A stretch of DNA of 7,133 bases from Clostridiales bacterium (lineage in GTDB: Bacteria; Bacillota; Clostridia; Christensenellales; Aristaeellaceae): positions 1 to 7,133 of the forward strand of contig DXVG01000090.1 in assembly GCA_019409045.1 (NCBI GenBank), given 5' to 3'. Position 1 is the first letter of the stretch, and every line of letters begins with the position of its first letter. The position numbers were made by a program, and so were the translations under genes. Positions 5,001 through 7,133 of this stretch are shown one piece after another. The notes beneath the pieces are model-generated. The model was not told the origin of the DNA. It made no database searches and saw only the letters and a program-made list of their open reading frames with translations.

Positions 5001-7133
5001 ATGGCAACATATAAAATTGGAAAACTGAAACTCAACCTCTCCAAGGCGGGATTCGCGTTCCGCTGGGGCGACGGGGAGATTCGCCGTTTTCCATTTGGCT
5101 TCAAATCGACGCAGGGCGAGGACGTGGCCGATGGCCTCGATCAGTATGACGAGGCCTACTATGACGACGCCTCCGAAGACGGCTACGACTACGCCGACGA
5201 GGATGGCGCGGGCGACGACTATGCCTCCTATGACGACGGCGCTTATGACGAAGGCGATTACGCCGACGCCGATGCCGGCGCGGGCGACTACGCCGATTAC
5301 GATTATGACGACGGCGCCTACGATCAGGACTACGACCAGGGCGACTACGCCGACGACGGCTACGACCAGGGCGACTACGCCGACGATGGCTACGATCAGG
5401 GCGCATACGATGAAGGCGACTACGCCGACGACGAGTACGCCGACGACGGCTACGACCAGGGCGACTATGCCGACGAGGGCTACTACGACGAGGACGGCAA
5501 TTATATAGAAGGCGGAGCCGAGGCCGACGGCGCCTCGTCTCTGATGCAGTACATCGACGAGAACGACTGGGTGACCTATGCGCTCCTGGTGCTGCTCCCG
5601 CCGCTGGGCATCTACCTGCTGTGGCGGCGCGGCCGCTTCGACAACATGCTGCGCATCGGCATCAGCGTCGCCTCCGCGCTGTGGTTCGCGGTGCTGATCT
5701 ACCTGATCGTGTCTCTGGTCTCCGGCGGCATGTGGGATCGCGGACAGCCCGCGGAGGGCATCGTGCTGATCTCGCCCTCTCCGTCGCCCACCGCGACGGT
5801 CGCACCCTCCGTGCAGCCCTCGCAGAGCGCGGGCGTGCTCCCGTCCACCAGCCCGCTCGTCGATGAGACCATCGACGGGCCGACCGCCACGCCCATCGCC
5901 GGCGATACGCAGACGGGCGATACCGGCACGGAATACGTCTACGCCCCGACCACGGGCCTCTACTACCACAACAACCCGAATTGCCCGGTGCTCGGCGGGG
6001 CGACCGCGTCCACGGTCACGCTGGAGATCGCCGTGCGCCGCAACCTGAACCCCTGCCCGACCTGCTATGACACGCAGGTGTACTACATGACCGATGGCGG
6101 CAGATGGTACCACACCGTGCCCAACTGCGACGGCGGCACGGGCACGCCCATGCAGGGCGCGGAGGAGACCACGCTCGAGCGCGCGCAGAACGCGGGCAAG
6201 ACCGCCTGCCCCAAGTGCGCGGGCGGCACCGATTCCAGCGGCAGAACTTCCAGCAGCGACACCGTGACCGGCCAGCACATGATCAGCTATGTGAACACGC
6301 TCACCACGGACAGAAGCGGCGTCATGGTCTATGCCACGCAGAACGGCACCTACTTCCACACCGTCTCCAACTGCGACGGCGGCACCGGCCATGCCATGAG
6401 CAACGCCTCGCAGATCACGCTGCTGCGCGCGCTGCAGGAGGGCAAGGCCGCCTGTCCCGTGTGTTGCGAGGTCGGCCGCAGGCTGGTCTACTGCACTGAG
6501 AACGGCGAGTGGTTCCACATCGAGAGCGACTGTCAGGGCATGCGCAACGCCAAGCAGACCTACGTCGCGGTGGCCATGGCCATGGGCAAGACCGCCTGCC
6601 CCGAGTGCATGAGCGGCATGACCGTGACACTCAACAGCACCGACGGCTCCTCCGGCGGGGGAAGCTCTGGCTCGAGCGACTCCACCGTGTACGTCTATGC
6701 GACGCGCGGCGGCGAGTACTATCACACCGACTCCACCTGCAACGGCATGCGCAATGCCGAGCGCGTGGCGCTGAGCACCATGCTCTCGGTGGGCCGCCCC
6801 GCCTGCCCGGATTGCTGCCCGACGGCGAACAACATCGTCTACGCGCGCTCCGGAGGCACCTATTACCACTCCTACGCCACCTGCTCGGGCATGTCCGGCG
6901 CGACGACCGGCACGGTCGCACAGGCGCTGGCGGCGGGCTTCCAGAAGTGCCCGCGCTGCTGGACCTCCTCGTCCTCCTCGGGCGAGAGCGGAACGACCGA
7001 GAGCGTGTCCGGCATCACCGTCTACTGCACAGAGAACGGCCGCTGGTATCACAACGACCGCACCTGCCAGGGCATGAGCGGCGCGCGCGCCGTCACGCTC
7101 GAGGAGGCCGTCTCCATGGGCAAGACCGCGTGC
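5001..7133 (+). CDS. Membrane protein with acidic Tyr/Asp repeat arm and Ada-like H/C repeat array (cut by right edge)
   Basis: An uninterrupted frame of 711 codons starts at ATG 5001, with GAGGTG 6 nt upstream, and reaches the right edge without a stop. Residues 1-36 are a basic N-terminus. Residues about 41-170 are an extremely acidic arm with about 54 Asp/Glu and 26 Tyr in 130 residues, built partly from the decapeptide DYADDGYDQG; no Lys, Arg or His occurs from 36 to 208. Two membrane spans follow (about 191-208 and 217-241), joined by an Arg-rich loop (RRGR). A Pro/Ser/Thr linker (about 258-310) leads to at least seven repeats of the form YH-x4-C-x21 or x26-C-P-x-C, starting at residues 311, 359, 441, 495, 563, 612 and 672. 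The spacing resembles the Ada-type zinc-binding domain. With two spans, arm and repeats lie on the same face; the PST linker and Arg-rich loop favour outside. I recognise no named family for the whole architecture. Metal binding, redox sensing and surface scaffolding are possible roles, all inferred. Confidence 0.92.
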   Translation, partial: MATYKIGKLKLNLSKAGFAFRWGDGEIRRFPFGFKSTQGEDVADGLDQYDEAYYDDASEDGYDYADEDGAGDDYASYDDGAYDEGDYADADAGAGDYADYDYDDGAYDQDYDQGDYADDGYDQGDYADDGYDQGAYDEGDYADDEYADDGYDQGDYADEGYYDEDGNYIEGGAEADGASSLMQYIDENDWVTYALLVLLPPLGIYLLWRRGRFDNMLRIGISVASALWFAVLIYLIVSLVSGGMWDRGQPAEGIVLISPSPSPTATVAPSVQPSQSAGVLPSTSPLVDETIDGPTATPIAGDTQTGDTGTEYVYAPTTGLYYHNNPNCPVLGGATASTVTLEIAVRRNLNPCPTCYDTQVYYMTDGGRWYHTVPNCDGGTGTPMQGAEETTLERAQNAGKTACPKCAGGTDSSGRTSSSDTVTGQHMISYVNTLTTDRSGVMVYATQNGTYFHTVSNCDGGTGHAMSNASQITLLRALQEGKAACPVCCEVGRRLVYCTENGEWFHIESDCQGMRNAKQTYVAVAMAMGKTACPECMSGMTVTLNSTDGSSGGGSSGSSDSTVYVYATRGGEYYHTDSTCNGMRNAERVALSTMLSVGRPACPDCCPTANNIVYARSGGTYYHSYATCSGMSGATTGTVAQALAAGFQKCPRCWTSSSSSGESGTTESVSGITVYCTENGRWYHNDRTCQGMSGARAVTLEEAVSMGKTAC
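5121..5510 (+). repeat. Coding repeat tract for the acidic Tyr/Asp arm
   Basis: This tract encodes residues 41-170 in irregular YD/YADD/DQG units. The clearest copies are two adjacent 30-bp units at 5341-5370 and 5371-5400, encoding DYADDGYDQG twice. A 15-bp partial unit (5401-5415) and a longer variant (5416-5460) follow, then a partial copy from 5461. The two 30-bp units differ at two positions, both GAC versus GAT for Asp, so the peptide is unchanged. Such tracts tend to change copy number between strains. Confidence 0.88.
5931..7133 (+). repeat. Array of seven YH-x4-C ... CPxC domain repeats
   Basis: Seven units are visible at about 5931-6065, 6075-6218, 6321-6464, 6483-6608, 6687-6815, 6834-6959 and 7014 to the edge. 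Each has VY-x-(T/R)-x-x-G, aromatic-aromatic-His, Cys five residues after the His, often GM-x-x-A, an Ala/Leu-rich helix-like stretch, G-(K/R/F), then Cys-Pro-x-Cys. His and Cys positions are invariant in all complete units. Cys to CPxC spacing is 23 residues in unit 1, 26 in units 2 and 3, and 21 in units 4-7. Units 3 and 5 end in CPxCC, and units 4 and 7 carry an extra Cys before the His. The last unit is cut at its third Cys ligand position. Confidence 0.9.

Noticed and set aside
5341..5480. The regular 30-bp repeats as a possible CRISPR array.
   Set aside because: The units are directly adjacent without spacers, keep the reading frame, and encode a repetitive acidic peptide.
4977..7052. 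A 691-residue minus-strand frame opposite the repeat-rich gene, with a hydrophobic Val/Ile-rich tract.
   Set aside because: It is the antisense of the acidic repeats (GAC/TAC codons read as Val codons) and of the Cys array. The plus-strand frame has a promoter, a ribosome binding site and conserved domain repeats.

Overview
The window looks like a chromosomal stretch of a high-GC member of the Clostridia. The evidence is AAGGAGG-type ribosome binding sites, an EF-G-like GTPase paralogue of the kind found in Firmicutes, clostridial-style CAP-domain and CapA-like envelope proteins with Thr/Pro/Ser linkers, and sigma-A-like promoters in AT-rich gaps between GC-rich genes. The lineage (for example Christensenellales or Oscillospirales) is inference only. 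No tRNA, rRNA, CRISPR array, transposase or integrase was seen.

Layout. Positions 1-499 (minus) hold the N-terminal 166 residues of an EF-G-like translational GTPase that runs off the left edge. A 203-nt divergent gap follows. At 703-1896 (plus) is a secreted CAP-domain protein with a C-terminal Big2 immunoglobulin-like domain, followed 48 nt later by a 28-residue single-membrane-span microprotein (1945-2031). A bidirectional terminator (2124-2161) separates this unit from two minus-strand genes: mutY (2175-3194), the adenine glycosylase of 8-oxoguanine repair, and upstream of it a membrane-anchored CapA-like protein (3281-4624). A strong intrinsic terminator (3219-3261) lies between capA-like and mutY.

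A 376-nt AT-rich divergent gap (4625-5000) carries a good promoter for each direction. From 5001 to the right edge (plus) runs one uninterrupted frame of 711 codons without a stop. It encodes an unusual membrane protein with three parts: a Tyr/Asp-rich acidic repeat arm with no basic residue for over 170 positions, a two-helix membrane hairpin, and at least seven copies of a Tyr-His-x4-Cys ... Cys-Pro-x-Cys repeat resembling the zinc-binding fold of Ada.

Apart from mutY and the GTPase, the genes are envelope or secreted proteins. The two most interesting observations are the seven-repeat protein, and the loss of several expected metal-ligand residues in the CapA-like protein transcribed divergently from it, which suggests a non-catalytic role. 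Shared function between these two is inference from their common intergenic region.
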